A stretch of 43,929 nt of DNA from Nitrospiria bacterium. Its GTDB lineage: Bacteria; Nitrospirota; RBG-16-64-22. The DNA lies in NCBI GenBank assembly GCA_919903025.1, contig CAKKSE010000031.1:1680-45608 (forward strand), written 5' to 3'. Shown piece by piece: positions 16,666-27,839 of this stretch. Made by a program: the position numbers and the translations under genes. The notes below the pieces were generated by a model. It had not been told where the DNA came from and did not search any database. It was given only the letters and a program-made list of their open reading frames with translations. Every line of letters starts with the position of its first letter. Positions within the stretch are counted from its first letter, which is position 1.

Positions 16666-17520
16666 CTACCTTCCCGGAAACGCGGGCAGACCGCTCTTGG
16701 CCGGATGCCGGTGGCGATGAACAGTGAGGATTTCGCTCGCGACTTCCTCCACCGCCTTTCGCGTAACGTCCAGGCGCGTCCAGCCGCCGTGCTTCCTCAA
16801 AACGTCTTCATAATGAGCCAAATCGCCATCGATCGATTCGGCGTCGGCGTATCCTCCCAAGCCGGACCGCCCGAACCGGTCCAGGCGCTCGCGCCTCAGG
16901 TCGGCCAGGCGGACCGGTTCGATCATCAGCGCATAGACCCGCGAGGGATCGATGGTGTCCAGCATGGCCGGAGGCTCTATTCCCCTCACGATCGGGACGT
17001 TCCCGACCTTGAGGCCCGCCTGATTGGCCAGATAGATCGACAGCGGCGTCTTGGAGGTGCGTGACACGCCGACGAGCACGACGTCGGCCGAGCCGAGCGT
17101 CGCGGTATTCCTGCCGTCATCGTGCTGGACCGTGAATTCGATCGCCTCGATCCAGCGGAAGTACGAGGAGTTGACCCTGTGCAGAAGCCCCGGGACCCCG
17201 CCGGGGACCGTCTCCAGGTATTCCGAAAGACCGAAAAGGAGGGAGCCGATGACGTCGACCGCCGGCACGCCCGCCGCCGCCGCTTCGCGCGAGATCTCCT
17301 CGCGCAATTCCATCGAGACGATCGTGTGGACGATCATCCCTCCTTCCTCGCGCGCGCGCCGGGCCACGTCCCGGATCCCTTCGGCGGTCCGCACGTTCGC
17401 CACGCGCTCCAGCGCGACCCGCCTCCCGGGAAACTGCTGAAGGGCCGCCCGTGTCACCCTCTCGACCGTCTCCCCAGTGGCATCCGATACGACGAAGACC
17501 ATGTACTCGCGTTCGCTCAT
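16666..17520 (-). CDS. Pyruvate, phosphate dikinase regulatory protein (bifunctional kinase/phosphorylase)
   Basis: FVVSDATGETVERVTRAALQQF, VGVSRTSKTPLSIYLANQAGLKVGNVPIV; 284 aa. Confidence 0.92.
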   Translation of the reverse strand: MSEREYMVFVVSDATGETVERVTRAALQQFPGRRVALERVANVRTAEGIRDVARRAREEGGMIVHTIVSMELREEISREAAAAGVPAVDVIGSLLFGLSEYLETVPGGVPGLLHRVNSSYFRWIEAIEFTVQHDDGRNTATLGSADVVLVGVSRTSKTPLSIYLANQAGLKVGNVPIVRGIEPPAMLDTIDPSRVYALMIEPVRLADLRRERLDRFGRSGLGGYADAESIDGDLAHYEDVLRKHGGWTRLDVTRKAVEEVASEILTVHRHRHPAKSGLPAFPGR

Positions 17521-17526
17521 ATTTAT

Positions 17527-17775
17527 CTAGCTCCCCTTCAAATCGTCGTCATTGAAATAGAACGATGAATCGACGAACTTTTCGACGGAGGAAGCAGGCG
17601 CCTCATCCACGCCCCGGATCTCGCTGACGGCCGCGACCGGGACCGAGACCCACTGCATCTCCGTCTTCAAGTGCACGGTCTCCTCCGACACCTCGATCAG
17701 GACGCCCCGATACGTGACGCCCGAAGCCACCACCTCGACTTCCTTTCCCTGAAGAGCGTAGATCTTGTCGATCAT
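17527..17775 (-). CDS. Small (82 aa) protein with Sm/Hfq-like beta pattern
   Basis: MIDKIYALQGKEVEVVASGVTYRGVLIEVSEETVHLKTEMQWVSVPVAAVSEIR; ATGA overlap with the MATE gene. Confidence 0.65.
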   Translation of the reverse strand: MIDKIYALQGKEVEVVASGVTYRGVLIEVSEETVHLKTEMQWVSVPVAAVSEIRGVDEAPASSVEKFVDSSFYFNDDDLKGS

Positions 17776-19151
17776 CTCTCCCCTCCCTGGCTTGGAAAGC
17801 CCAGCGAAACCTTCGTGACCAGGCCGCGCCGCGAAAGCCGACGAACGATGAGAGCGGTCCGGACGATCCAGTCGACGATCATCGCGCTCCAGACGGCGGC
17901 GATCGGCGCTCCCGCGAAGGCGGCCGCAACCGCGGCCGGAATCCGGACGCCCCACATCCCCCAAATGGTGACAAATAGATTATACCTTGTATCTCCCGAT
18001 CCGCGAAGGGCCGCGGCCAGAAGAAGGGTCAGGGCCAGCGGAACCTGGAGCAGAGCCACGATCCGAAGATAGAGGATGCCTGGTTCAAGGACGCCTGGAT
18101 CGTCCGTGAACGCGCGGATCAGGGGGCCGGGAACGGCGAAGAAGATCACTCCCATCAAGGCCATGAATACCACGGCCAGCCTTGCCCCTTCCCTCATGAC
18201 GGCGTTCGCCCGCCTCGCGCGGCCCCCGCCCAACGCCTGGCCCACGAGGGTCGTGACGGCGAGTCCCGCCCCAAGGGCCGGCATGAACGAGAATGCCTCG
18301 ATCGCGAGACCGACTTGGTGGGCGGCGTATACCGACGTCCCGTAAAGGAGGACGATCTTCGCGTACGTCATCTGGCCCGCCTGCTGGAGGAGACGGTCGA
18401 AGAAGACCGGCAGGCCGACTCGTAACGCCTCCAGAATCATTCCTCCCGATCCGCCGCGCCACCGGATGAGCCCTCCCTTGAGAGCCAGGACGAAGAGGAA
18501 CGCGACGGCCGCGCCGTCCGAGACAACGACCGCCAGGGCGGCGCCCCGGACGCCCATCGGTTCGACAGTTCCGACGCCGTAGATGAGAGGGATGGCGAGA
18601 GCGACGTGAAGGAGATTCGCCCCGGCGTACGCGATCAGCGGAACGCGCGTGTTCCCGGCGCCGTGGAAGACCGCCGCGAGGACGGACAGGGCGGCTGTGA
18701 CGGGGAAGAAGAGGAACAGGAGGCCCAGATAAGCCGCGGCAAGGTCGACGACGTCGGGAGCGGCCCCCATCAGCCGGGCGACCCACGTCCTCCCCAAGAG
18801 TCCCAGGACGGCCAGGACCGCCGCGATCCCGATCCCCGCGGCGAAAAGACGGCCCGCGACGCCAGCCGCCCGCTCCGGGTCCTTCGCGCCGCGCAGGTGC
18901 GCCGTGACGACGGTCGTCCCCGCCGAGATTCCCCAGAGGGCCGTCGTCCAGAGAAAGACGTGGAGCTGTCCGACGCCCACGCCCGCGATCGCCGCCGCCC
19001 CGAGGCGGCCGACAAGAAAGACATCAAGGATCCCGCCCAGCCGGAGGAGAAGGTGAGAAAGGACGGCCGGCCACGCCAGGGCCGCGATGTGGCGGCGAAC
19101 ACGGCCGGTGTAAAAGAGGTGGGAAAGGAAGGACCCGCGGCGCCGGCTCAC
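17772..19151 (-). CDS. MATE family efflux transporter
   Basis: HIAALAWPAVLSHLLLRLGGILDVFLVGRLGAAAIAGVGVG; ~12 TM; probable GTG start at 19151 overlapping the anti-sigma stop (GTGA). Confidence 0.9.
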   Translation of the reverse strand: MSRRRGSFLSHLFYTGRVRRHIAALAWPAVLSHLLLRLGGILDVFLVGRLGAAAIAGVGVGQLHVFLWTTALWGISAGTTVVTAHLRGAKDPERAAGVAGRLFAAGIGIAAVLAVLGLLGRTWVARLMGAAPDVVDLAAAYLGLLFLFFPVTAALSVLAAVFHGAGNTRVPLIAYAGANLLHVALAIPLIYGVGTVEPMGVRGAALAVVVSDGAAVAFLFVLALKGGLIRWRGGSGGMILEALRVGLPVFFDRLLQQAGQMTYAKIVLLYGTSVYAAHQVGLAIEAFSFMPALGAGLAVTTLVGQALGGGRARRANAVMREGARLAVVFMALMGVIFFAVPGPLIRAFTDDPGVLEPGILYLRIVALLQVPLALTLLLAAALRGSGDTRYNLFVTIWGMWGVRIPAAVAAAFAGAPIAAVWSAMIVDWIVRTALIVRRLSRRGLVTKVSLGFPSQGGER

Positions 19152-19972
19152 CGGCCGGCCGCGGCAACCGTGAAGATCTCGCGCATGCGTGCGTGAGGAA
19201 GATCGGAGACGGCCCAGCAGATCCCGCCGCGGGCGTCTTTCCACGCGACGGCGTTCCGGCCCTTGACGCGGACGGACTTCCATCCCTCGCGCCCGATTCC
19301 GTCGGCGCCCGGCTCGATCATCCCCGACGGGGGGATGAAGAGCGTGACCGGCTGGCCCTCGACGTCGTAAACGACGGCCCCGTGCCCCTGGGTCAAAAGC
19401 CGGCACATCTGGGCGCCCACCATGCGGGCTCCCTTCGGGCGAAGGTCGGGAACGGGAACGGGAGAGCCGGCGGCCGCGGAAAGCCACGCCGCCGCGGATT
19501 TCGGATCGGACTCGCGGATCGCAAGGTCCAATCCCTGGGCGAATCGGGCATGCTCATCCACGAGCGCCTCCGCCAGGACCGGCTCGACTCCCGGCCTGAA
19601 CCAAACGAGAGTCCCCGCCACCGCGAGAAGTCCCACTGCCGCCGCCAGCCAGCGGCTGTATGCCCGGGGGGCTCCTCCCTCCCGCCAGGACGGGACTCGC
19701 CGAACGGCCCTCGGCGCCGGACGGGACGCCGGCACGGGACGCGCGGCGTCATCACCCGGCAGGGAGGCCCGTACGCGCTCGGCGAACCCGTACGGGAGCG
19801 CCATGTCCGCGCATCGTTGTCGGACGAGCCTCTTGAGGTCCCGTTCTCTCTCTTCCGCCGCTCTGCAGGACGGGCACGCGCGAAGATGCTCGAAAAGGCG
19901 GACCGATTCTTCCCCGTCCACTTCGCAATCGACAATTGCAGTGATGCGTTCCTGGATTTCGCGGCAGTCCAT
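19148..19972 (-). CDS. Anti-sigma factor with zf-HC2-like zinc finger and one TM
   Basis: MDCREIQERITAIVDCEVDGEESVRLFEHLRACPSCRAAEERERDLKRLV; TM WLAAAVGLLAVAGTLVWF; immediately downstream of an ECF sigma gene. Confidence 0.85.
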   Translation of the reverse strand: MDCREIQERITAIVDCEVDGEESVRLFEHLRACPSCRAAEERERDLKRLVRQRCADMALPYGFAERVRASLPGDDAARPVPASRPAPRAVRRVPSWREGGAPRAYSRWLAAAVGLLAVAGTLVWFRPGVEPVLAEALVDEHARFAQGLDLAIRESDPKSAAAWLSAAAGSPVPVPDLRPKGARMVGAQMCRLLTQGHGAVVYDVEGQPVTLFIPPSGMIEPGADGIGREGWKSVRVKGRNAVAWKDARGGICWAVSDLPHARMREIFTVAAAGR

Positions 19973-19980
19973 CCCCAACC

Positions 19981-20562
19981 TCACGCGCCCGCCGAAAGAA
20001 CGCGAACCGGCTTCGCCCGCCTGAGAAGAAACTCGCGCAGGGCGCGCCGGCCCCGGTGAATCCGGGACATGACCGTCCCGACCGGGACCTGCGTCATCTC
20101 CGCGATCTCCTTGTACGAAAACTCCTCCACGTCGCACAGAAGAACGGCGGCCCGGAACTCCAGCGGCAGAGCGCGGAGCCCTTCCATGAGATCGCCGTCC
20201 AGCATCCCGGCGAAGACCACTTCCTCCGGCGTAGGCGGAAGAGCCGCGATCGTCGGGTCCGCCCGGCCTTCCAGCGTGCTCATCGTCTCGTCCAACTCCA
20301 TCATCTGCGGTCCCCGGACGCGTTTCCGATACTCGTTCACAAACGTGTTCATGAGAATTCGGAAGAGCCAGGCCCGGCAGTTCGTCCCCGGCTCGAAAGA
20401 ATCGAAGAAGCGGTACGCCCGGAGGACCGTCTCCTGAACGAGATCCTGGGCGTCGGCCTCGTTCCTCGTGAGGTGAAGCGCCGTGCGGTAGAGCGGACCC
20501 AGGTGAACCAGGGCCTCGGCCTCAAACCGCTCGGAGCGCGATGGAGAGGCGGACGGGTTCAT
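19981..20562 (-). CDS. RNA polymerase ECF-type sigma factor
   Basis: LTRNEADAQDLVQETVLRAYRFFDSFEPGTNCRAWLFRILMNTFVNEYRKR and VLLCDVEEFSYKEIAEMTQVPVGTVMSRIHRGRRALREFL. Confidence 0.95.
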   Translation of the reverse strand: MNPSASPSRSERFEAEALVHLGPLYRTALHLTRNEADAQDLVQETVLRAYRFFDSFEPGTNCRAWLFRILMNTFVNEYRKRVRGPQMMELDETMSTLEGRADPTIAALPPTPEEVVFAGMLDGDLMEGLRALPLEFRAAVLLCDVEEFSYKEIAEMTQVPVGTVMSRIHRGRRALREFLLRRAKPVRVLSAGA

Positions 20563-20599
20563 CGAATGAAAACCCCCTCGACCGTCCGCCCACAAATCC

Positions 20600-20629
20600 T
20601 AGAACCGGACGGCCGGCGGAAAAATTCCC
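20600..20629 (-). promoter_or_regulatory. Candidate ECF autoregulated promoter
   Basis: GGGAATTTTTCC...CCGGTTCTAGG about 40-65 nt upstream of the sigma gene ATG; resembles ECF GGAA(C/T)TT-type -35 elements. Confidence 0.4.
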
Positions 20630-20642
20630 TCTTGTCGACATT

Positions 20643-21071
20643 TCAGGCGGGACGGGTCTCGACCTGGATCTCGATCGGGACGGCCTTCTTGAGCATCCCG
20701 CCCACCGAACAGTATTTCTCCTGCGAAAGCTCGACCGACCGCCTCGCGGCTTCCTCGGACAGATCGCGGCCGTAGAAGACGAATCGGACCTCGATCTTCG
20801 AGTATACCTTCGGATGGTCCGCGACCCGCGTCCCCTTGAGGTGAATCGAGAACCGCGCCACGTCTTGTCTCTTCTTCCGCATGATCGAGACCGCGTCCAT
20901 GGCCGTGCACGTCCCGAAAGAAATCAAAAGGAGCGCCATCGGTTTGAAGCCCGCCCCTTCCCCGCCGTGCTCGGGGGCCGCGTCCATGACGACCTCGTGA
21001 CCGTCGGCGTCTCGCCCGATGAATTTCATCCCGGAATCGAGGCTCACGTCGACTTCGACGATCTCGTCCAT
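20643..21071 (-). CDS. OsmC family protein
   Basis: PMALLLISFGTCTAMDAVSIMRKKRQDVARFSIHLKGTRVADHPKVYSKIEVRFVFYG; 142 aa. Confidence 0.9.
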   Translation of the reverse strand: MDEIVEVDVSLDSGMKFIGRDADGHEVVMDAAPEHGGEGAGFKPMALLLISFGTCTAMDAVSIMRKKRQDVARFSIHLKGTRVADHPKVYSKIEVRFVFYGRDLSEEAARRSVELSQEKYCSVGGMLKKAVPIEIQVETRPA

Positions 21072-21155
21072 GTCTCCTCCGCTCCCATTGCTCCACTCTC
21101 TCCCCCTGGTCCGAAGGACTCCGACATCCTTCGAAGGAGAGCGCCTCTTCTCTTT

Positions 21156-21194
21156 TTCCCCTCTCCCCTGGCGGGAGAGGGTCAGGGTGAGGGG
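21156..21194. repeat. Palindromic CCCTCTCCC...GGGAGAGGG repeat copy
   Basis: cccctctcccctggcgggagagggtcagggtgaggggga. Confidence 0.8.
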
Positions 21195-21204
21195 GATCTC
21201 TCGC

Positions 21205-21696
21205 CTACCACAAGACGCTCTTCGGCGCGGCCTTCTTCAGAAACGCGTCCACGCCAAGAGCCCGTCCCGCGCCGGTCAACAGCAGGACAGCCTGGCAGAC
21301 GATGAAGAGGCGGTTGATCCCCGACGACGCCGGGGCGGTCCAGCCGCTGGCGAAGTAGAAATTGAGGTTCATGAATATCCCGGCCAGCGCCGCCGCGCGC
21401 GTCATCAATCCGGCGATCAGCAGGCCGCCCACGGCGATCTCTCCCGTCACGACAAGGTACGAAAACAGGTCGGCGTTGGGGATCGCCGTCTCGATGAGGA
21501 AATCCTTGTACCACCCGTGCGGGTTCTTCTCCGCCCATCCCTTCAGAATGCCCGCCAGGATCGGCTTCGAGAGAAACCCGCCCGAGAGCTTGTTGATCCC
21601 CGCCGCGAGGAAGTAGTACCCGATGTATATCCGAAGGAAGGCGAGGTAGATCATCGACGTCTTCTCGCCCGTCAGCTCCTTGAGAAACCCGGCCAT
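21205..21696 (-). CDS. DoxX family membrane protein
   Basis: YLAFLRIYIGYYFLAAGINKLSGGF, AVGGLLIAGLMTRAAALAGIFMNLNFYFASGW. Confidence 0.85.
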   Translation of the reverse strand: MAGFLKELTGEKTSMIYLAFLRIYIGYYFLAAGINKLSGGFLSKPILAGILKGWAEKNPHGWYKDFLIETAIPNADLFSYLVVTGEIAVGGLLIAGLMTRAAALAGIFMNLNFYFASGWTAPASSGINRLFIVCQAVLLLTGAGRALGVDAFLKKAAPKSVLW

Positions 21697-21864
21697 CGCG
21701 CCTCCTTTTCAGACCGGCCTGATCGTAACCGAGCACGCCCCAAAAATCAATCGGACGACGACAATCGCGGCATTCTGGTCTACGGCCTGACAGCCTTGAT
21801 TCGCCGTCGCGGGCCGGTGTAGACTATCCAACAGTCTTCACTTGGACCTCTTTGGAATTCCCCG

Positions 21865-22683
21865 TTGCTCGAACGGACCTTTATCCATATCCCCAGAATC
21901 GGCGAGAAGCGGGAGACTGCGCTTTGGGCGCGGGGGTACACGAGCTGGGACCGCTTCCGGGAAGCGTATCCCCCGGGGGCCTTCCGAGAGCACGCCGTCA
22001 GCTACCTCGACCGCGATCTCGCCGCCCGCTCATTGCCGCGGGCCCAGGCCTGGCGGCTCTTCCCGGAGTTCGCCGGACGGGTCCTCTACCTCGACATCGA
22101 GACGACGGGGCTTCATCCGGGACCTGATTCCGTCACCTGTATCGGGACGTACGACGGGAGGACCGTCCGCGCTTTCGTCGCCGGCGCGGACATCGACGAA
22201 TTCGAGCACACCCTGAACCGCGCCGAACTTCTGGTCACCTACAACGGCGCCTGCTTCGACCTCCCGTTCCTCAAGACCGCTTTCCCCCGTCTCGATCTGG
22301 ACCGCCCGGCCCACATCGACCTCATGTACCCGCTCAGGAAGCTAGGCTTCCGCGGCGGCCTCAAGGGCGTCGAGCGCCAGCTTTGCATCCGGCGGGACGA
22401 ATCAATCTCCGGGGCCGACGGCTATACCGCCGTCCTCCTCTGGCGGGCCCACGAGCGGGGCAACCCGAACGCCGTCGAGACACTTGTGCGCTACTGCCTC
22501 GAGGACGTCGTAAACCTCGAGCCGCTCATGATCGAGGTCTTCAATCGCTTCGTCGGAACGTATCCGCTTGACGTCCCGGGCCTCCCATGTCCGCCCCGCC
22601 CGAAGATCGCGGCCCAGGCGGACGCCGATCTCGTCCGACGCCTCACCGCGCACCGCGAGCCCCCTCCCGGCGCCGTGACGTGA
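21865..22683 (+). CDS. RNase H-like (YprB-type) exonuclease-domain protein
   Basis: RVLYLDIETTGLHPGPDSVTCIGTYDG, LVTYNGACFDLPFLK, RYCLEDVVNLEPL; TTG start. Confidence 0.8.
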   Translation: MLERTFIHIPRIGEKRETALWARGYTSWDRFREAYPPGAFREHAVSYLDRDLAARSLPRAQAWRLFPEFAGRVLYLDIETTGLHPGPDSVTCIGTYDGRTVRAFVAGADIDEFEHTLNRAELLVTYNGACFDLPFLKTAFPRLDLDRPAHIDLMYPLRKLGFRGGLKGVERQLCIRRDESISGADGYTAVLLWRAHERGNPNAVETLVRYCLEDVVNLEPLMIEVFNRFVGTYPLDVPGLPCPPRPKIAAQADADLVRRLTAHREPPPGAVT

Positions 22684-22684
22684 C

Positions 22685-23482
22685 TCAGGGCTTCCTCTTG
22701 CAGACCTCATCCCTCACCCGGTCGATGACGCTCCCGGCAGGGATCTCGCCTTCCTGCTCCTTGTGCTTGACCATGCCGATCACCTTCCCGTCCTTCGTCA
22801 TGTGCAGCGTTTCCACGAGCTTGAATATGTTCCGGGCGCAGTCGACCTCGTACAAGTCCGCGTTGAACTCGTAGCCCGCGTATTCCTTCCCCAGCTTCTC
22901 GACCGTCTTCCGTCCCTCCTCGGTCGCCTTGCATCCGGGCCCGACGGAAGTCCTGACCCACACCAAGACCCGGCTGGCGGACCCATAGGAGATCCTGTTC
23001 GCGTCGTACTCGAACCGGCACGGGCCCCCGGTCTGGCTGACGGTCTTCCAGTCCTCCTTCGGCGCATAGACCCCTCTCGCCCGCGCGACGTCGGCGAGCA
23101 TGATCAGGCTGGCTTTGTGTCCCCAGGCCCGCCGCTGGTAATTGATGAGATCGACCAACTCCTTGTCGCTGAGGCGGCCGGCCGAACCGATCGGCGGCAT
23201 CGTGCCCGTGTACACCTCCCCTCCCACGACCAGGCCCCCGTGATACCCGAAGATCACCCGGCGCAGATACTCCTCGATCTTCCAAGGGTCCTCCGAGACC
23301 GTAAGCGGGTTCCCCGCGAGAGGAGGGAAGAACCCAGGAATTCCCTGGCCGTTCCACTGGTGGCAGGCCGCGCAGTGCTGGAGGTGCAGGGCCTCTCCGC
23401 GGGGGCTGGCCTGCGCCTCCCCGGCCGACAGGATAACCGCAAGGACCACAGCCGCCGCGCCCCTTCTGCTCACAGATCGCAT
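22685..23482 (-). CDS. Exported c-type cytochrome with a C-terminal region of unknown function
   Basis: Signal MRSVSRRGAAAVVLAVILSAGEAQA; CAACHQW heme site, TMPPIG distal Met region; ATG at 23482. Confidence 0.85.
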   Translation of the reverse strand: MRSVSRRGAAAVVLAVILSAGEAQASPRGEALHLQHCAACHQWNGQGIPGFFPPLAGNPLTVSEDPWKIEEYLRRVIFGYHGGLVVGGEVYTGTMPPIGSAGRLSDKELVDLINYQRRAWGHKASLIMLADVARARGVYAPKEDWKTVSQTGGPCRFEYDANRISYGSASRVLVWVRTSVGPGCKATEEGRKTVEKLGKEYAGYEFNADLYEVDCARNIFKLVETLHMTKDGKVIGMVKHKEQEGEIPAGSVIDRVRDEVCKRKP

Positions 23483-23600
23483 TTTGCGTCTCCTTTCGAG
23501 AGTGATGACAGCCCGCGCAGGGCCGGCGTTCGTCAAATCGCGGATTCCCGCGTCTCGGGTCCGCGAAAATCCGGGCTTCCAATTCTCGCACATCAAGACA

Positions 23601-24263
23601 TCACCTGCAAACCTGACCACGGTCCTCCCGTCTCGACTTTCTCTCCCTCCCGCGCTTCAAGTGCTTCAACCGAAAGAGGTCTTCGCGCTCCCGTTCCTCC
23701 AGCGTCTGCCGGATGAAGCGAGCGTCGGCTTGGAGCCCGGGAATCACCCGCTCCGAGAGGGCGTTCACGCGCCGCGTGACCCGCTTGATCTCGTCTCCCA
23801 CCCGCTTCAGGCGCATCTCCCGCGACGTCATCTTCACGAGCGTCTCCACGGCCTTCTCGAAGTCGGTCACCGTCTCGTCAGCCGCGACGGGAACGCCCAG
23901 CGGGGAGTACCCCCGCGCCCACGATTCCCGCACGATCGGCTTGACCGTCTCTATCTCCGGAAACCTCGTGCCCCAGATGTTCCTCTCCGTCACGCTGATC
24001 TCGCCCTCCCGTCCCGTCCCCAGGGCCAGGGCCTTGAGCCTCTCGGGACCGAGCAATGACGAAGCCGTATCGAGCGAGAGGCCGGCCCTCTTGAGATCGC
24101 CCGTGAGCGACTCGCGGGCCGCGATGGCGTGCTCCATGATCCGGAAGAATTCCTTCATGAGCGCCTCGCGCTTGGCGCGGAGAAGAACCAGCCCCTCCGC
24201 GGCGGCCTGGATCTCCCGCCTCCTCGCGAGGAGGTTCATCCGGGTAGGACTCACGCGGGACAC
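23601..24263 (-). CDS. atpD: V/A-type ATP synthase subunit D
   Basis: GTG at 24263 gives [19 protein letters not shown]; ends in a region with RRVNALSERVIPGL typical of subunit D. Confidence 0.92.
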   Translation of the reverse strand: MSRVSPTRMNLLARRREIQAAAEGLVLLRAKREALMKEFFRIMEHAIAARESLTGDLKRAGLSLDTASSLLGPERLKALALGTGREGEISVTERNIWGTRFPEIETVKPIVRESWARGYSPLGVPVAADETVTDFEKAVETLVKMTSREMRLKRVGDEIKRVTRRVNALSERVIPGLQADARFIRQTLEEREREDLFRLKHLKRGRERKSRREDRGQVCR

Positions 24264-25656
24264 TATTCCTGCCTGCCGCCGTACCGATCGATCAGCGCGT
24301 CGGAGAGACGAACCAGGCGTTCGCGCTGGACCGTTTGAAGAAGCCGCCATCCGATGGCGAGCGACTCCTCCACCGTCCGGTTCGCTCCCCCTTGCCCCAC
24401 GAACTCCCGCTCGAACGCCTCCGCGAACCCCAAGACCTGCCGGTCCTCCTCCGACAAGCCCGCTTCTCCCACGATCGCCTCCAGCCGCCGGAGTTCCCTT
24501 CCCCGCGCGTACAGGGCGTACAGCTGATCGGCCACGGGACCGTGGTCTTCACGGGTTTTTCCCGGACCGATCCCCCGTTTCATCAGGCGCGAGAGGGACG
24601 GAAGAACATCGATGGGAGGGAACACCCCCCGCCGATGGAGCTCCCGCGAAAGAACGATCTGACCTTCCGTGATGTACCCCGTCAGGTCGGCGATGGGGTG
24701 CGTCATGTCGTCGTCGGGCATCGTCAGGATTGGAAGCTGGGTCACGGACCCGGGCCTCCCGGCGATTCGTCCGGCCCGTTCGTAGATCGTCGCGAGGTCC
24801 GTGTAAAGGTAGCCGGGATACCCCCGCCGGCCGGGGACTTCTTCACGGGCCGCCGCGATCTCGCGGAGCACCTCGCAGTAGTTCGTCATGTCCGTGAGGA
24901 TCACGAGGACGTTCATTCCCCGGTCGAACGCGAGATACTCGGCCGCCGTCAGGGCAACCCTCGGCGTGAGCAGGCGCTCGATCGTCGGATCGTCGGCCAG
25001 GTTCAGGTAGACCACGGCGTTCGAGAGAGCGCCCGTCTCCTCGATGACCTCTTCGTAGTAGGCGGCGTCGCGGTGCGTGATTCCAATCGCCGCGAAGACG
25101 ACCGCGAACTTTTCGGACTCGCCCGCCACGGTCGCGTGCCGGAGGACCTGGGCGGCGATCTCCTTCGCCGGAAGGCCGGCCCCCGAAAAGATGGGGAGCT
25201 TCTGTCCCCGCACAAGCGTGTTCATCACGTCGATCGCGGACATCCCCGTCTGGATGCAGGCCGTGGGCACGTCGCGCCGGACCGGATTGATCGGGACGCC
25301 GGTAACCGGGACTCGTTTCTCCGGAACGGGCGCGGGGATTCCGTCGATGGGATCTCCCGTCCCGCTGAACCGCCGGCCGAGAATTCCGGGGGCCAGCGAA
25401 ACGCGGGCCACGTCCTCCGAGAAATGGACGACCGTGTCCCGGTTGTCGAGGCCCGCCGTGCTCTCCAGGACCTGGACGACGACGTACCGCTCCGAGATCT
25501 CGATCACCTGGCCGCGCCGCCGCTCCCCGCCCGGGGCTTCGATCGAAACCCGTTCTCCGAGGACGACATGGGGCGCCCTCTCAAGAAAGACGAGCGGCCC
25601 CATGACGCGCGTCACGGCGGCGGAAGAGCGGAGCAAGAGGTCTTTGAGCCCGGGGA

Positions 25657-25660
<4 letters not shown>
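24263..25660 (-). CDS. atpB: V/A-type ATP synthase subunit B
   Basis: GTG 25660 (GTGA overlap with A); [59 protein letters not shown]. Confidence 0.95.
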
Positions 25661-27421
<1,761 letters not shown>

Positions 27422-27429
<8 letters not shown>

Positions 27430-27446
27430 CTATTCACCGATTCACC
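27422..27446. repeat. Octad repeat (NATTCACC)n overlapping the atpA start
   Basis: ctattcacctattcaccgattcacc. Confidence 0.85.
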
Positions 27447-27450
27447 CAAT

Positions 27451-27490
27451 CCCCCCTCCCCCCCCCTTTGTCAAAGGGGGGGGAGGGGGG
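27451..27490. repeat. Homopolymeric palindrome between atpF and atpA
   Basis: ccccccTcccccccccTTTGTCAAAggggggggAgggggg. Confidence 0.85.
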
Positions 27491-27509
27491 ATTCTGCGCA
27501 ATTGCGGAT

Positions 27510-27839
27510 TCACCGCCTGATTCGAAGCTGGTACCCGACCGCCCGCCGGATCATCCGGATAATGTAGTCCTCGCGGCCCGAGACCCGCTCCCAGCCGAAT
27601 AGAGAGGGGATCGGCACAACGGCGGGACGGTTCGATCCTTCCGCCTTCTTCTGGAGACGTTCCGGGAGCGATTGGAAGATCCCCTCGTCGATCGCGATGA
27701 GCCCCACGGCTGGATCGCGCATCAAAGATTCCACGGCCTGTTGGGCGCCGGGACCTGCCTCCGCGACGACGCATGGATACCCCGCGAGCCGGAACCCGAG
27801 AGACTCGTCGGGAGGGGAGAGAAAGACGAGGCGAGGCAT
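27510..27839 (-). CDS. atpF: V/A-type ATP synthase subunit F
   Basis: LVFLSPPDESLGFRLAGYPCVVAEAG, VGLIAIDEGIFQSLPERLQ, VPIPSLFG; position in locus. Confidence 0.88.
   Translation of the reverse strand: MPRLVFLSPPDESLGFRLAGYPCVVAEAGPGAQQAVESLMRDPAVGLIAIDEGIFQSLPERLQKKAEGSNRPAVVPIPSLFGWERVSGREDYIIRMIRRAVGYQLRIRR

Noticed and set aside
19152-19487. N-terminal extension of the MATE ORF (17772-19487)
   Set aside because: Overlaps the anti-sigma coding region and is Arg-rich junk; GTG at 19151 with a GTGA overlap is a better start.
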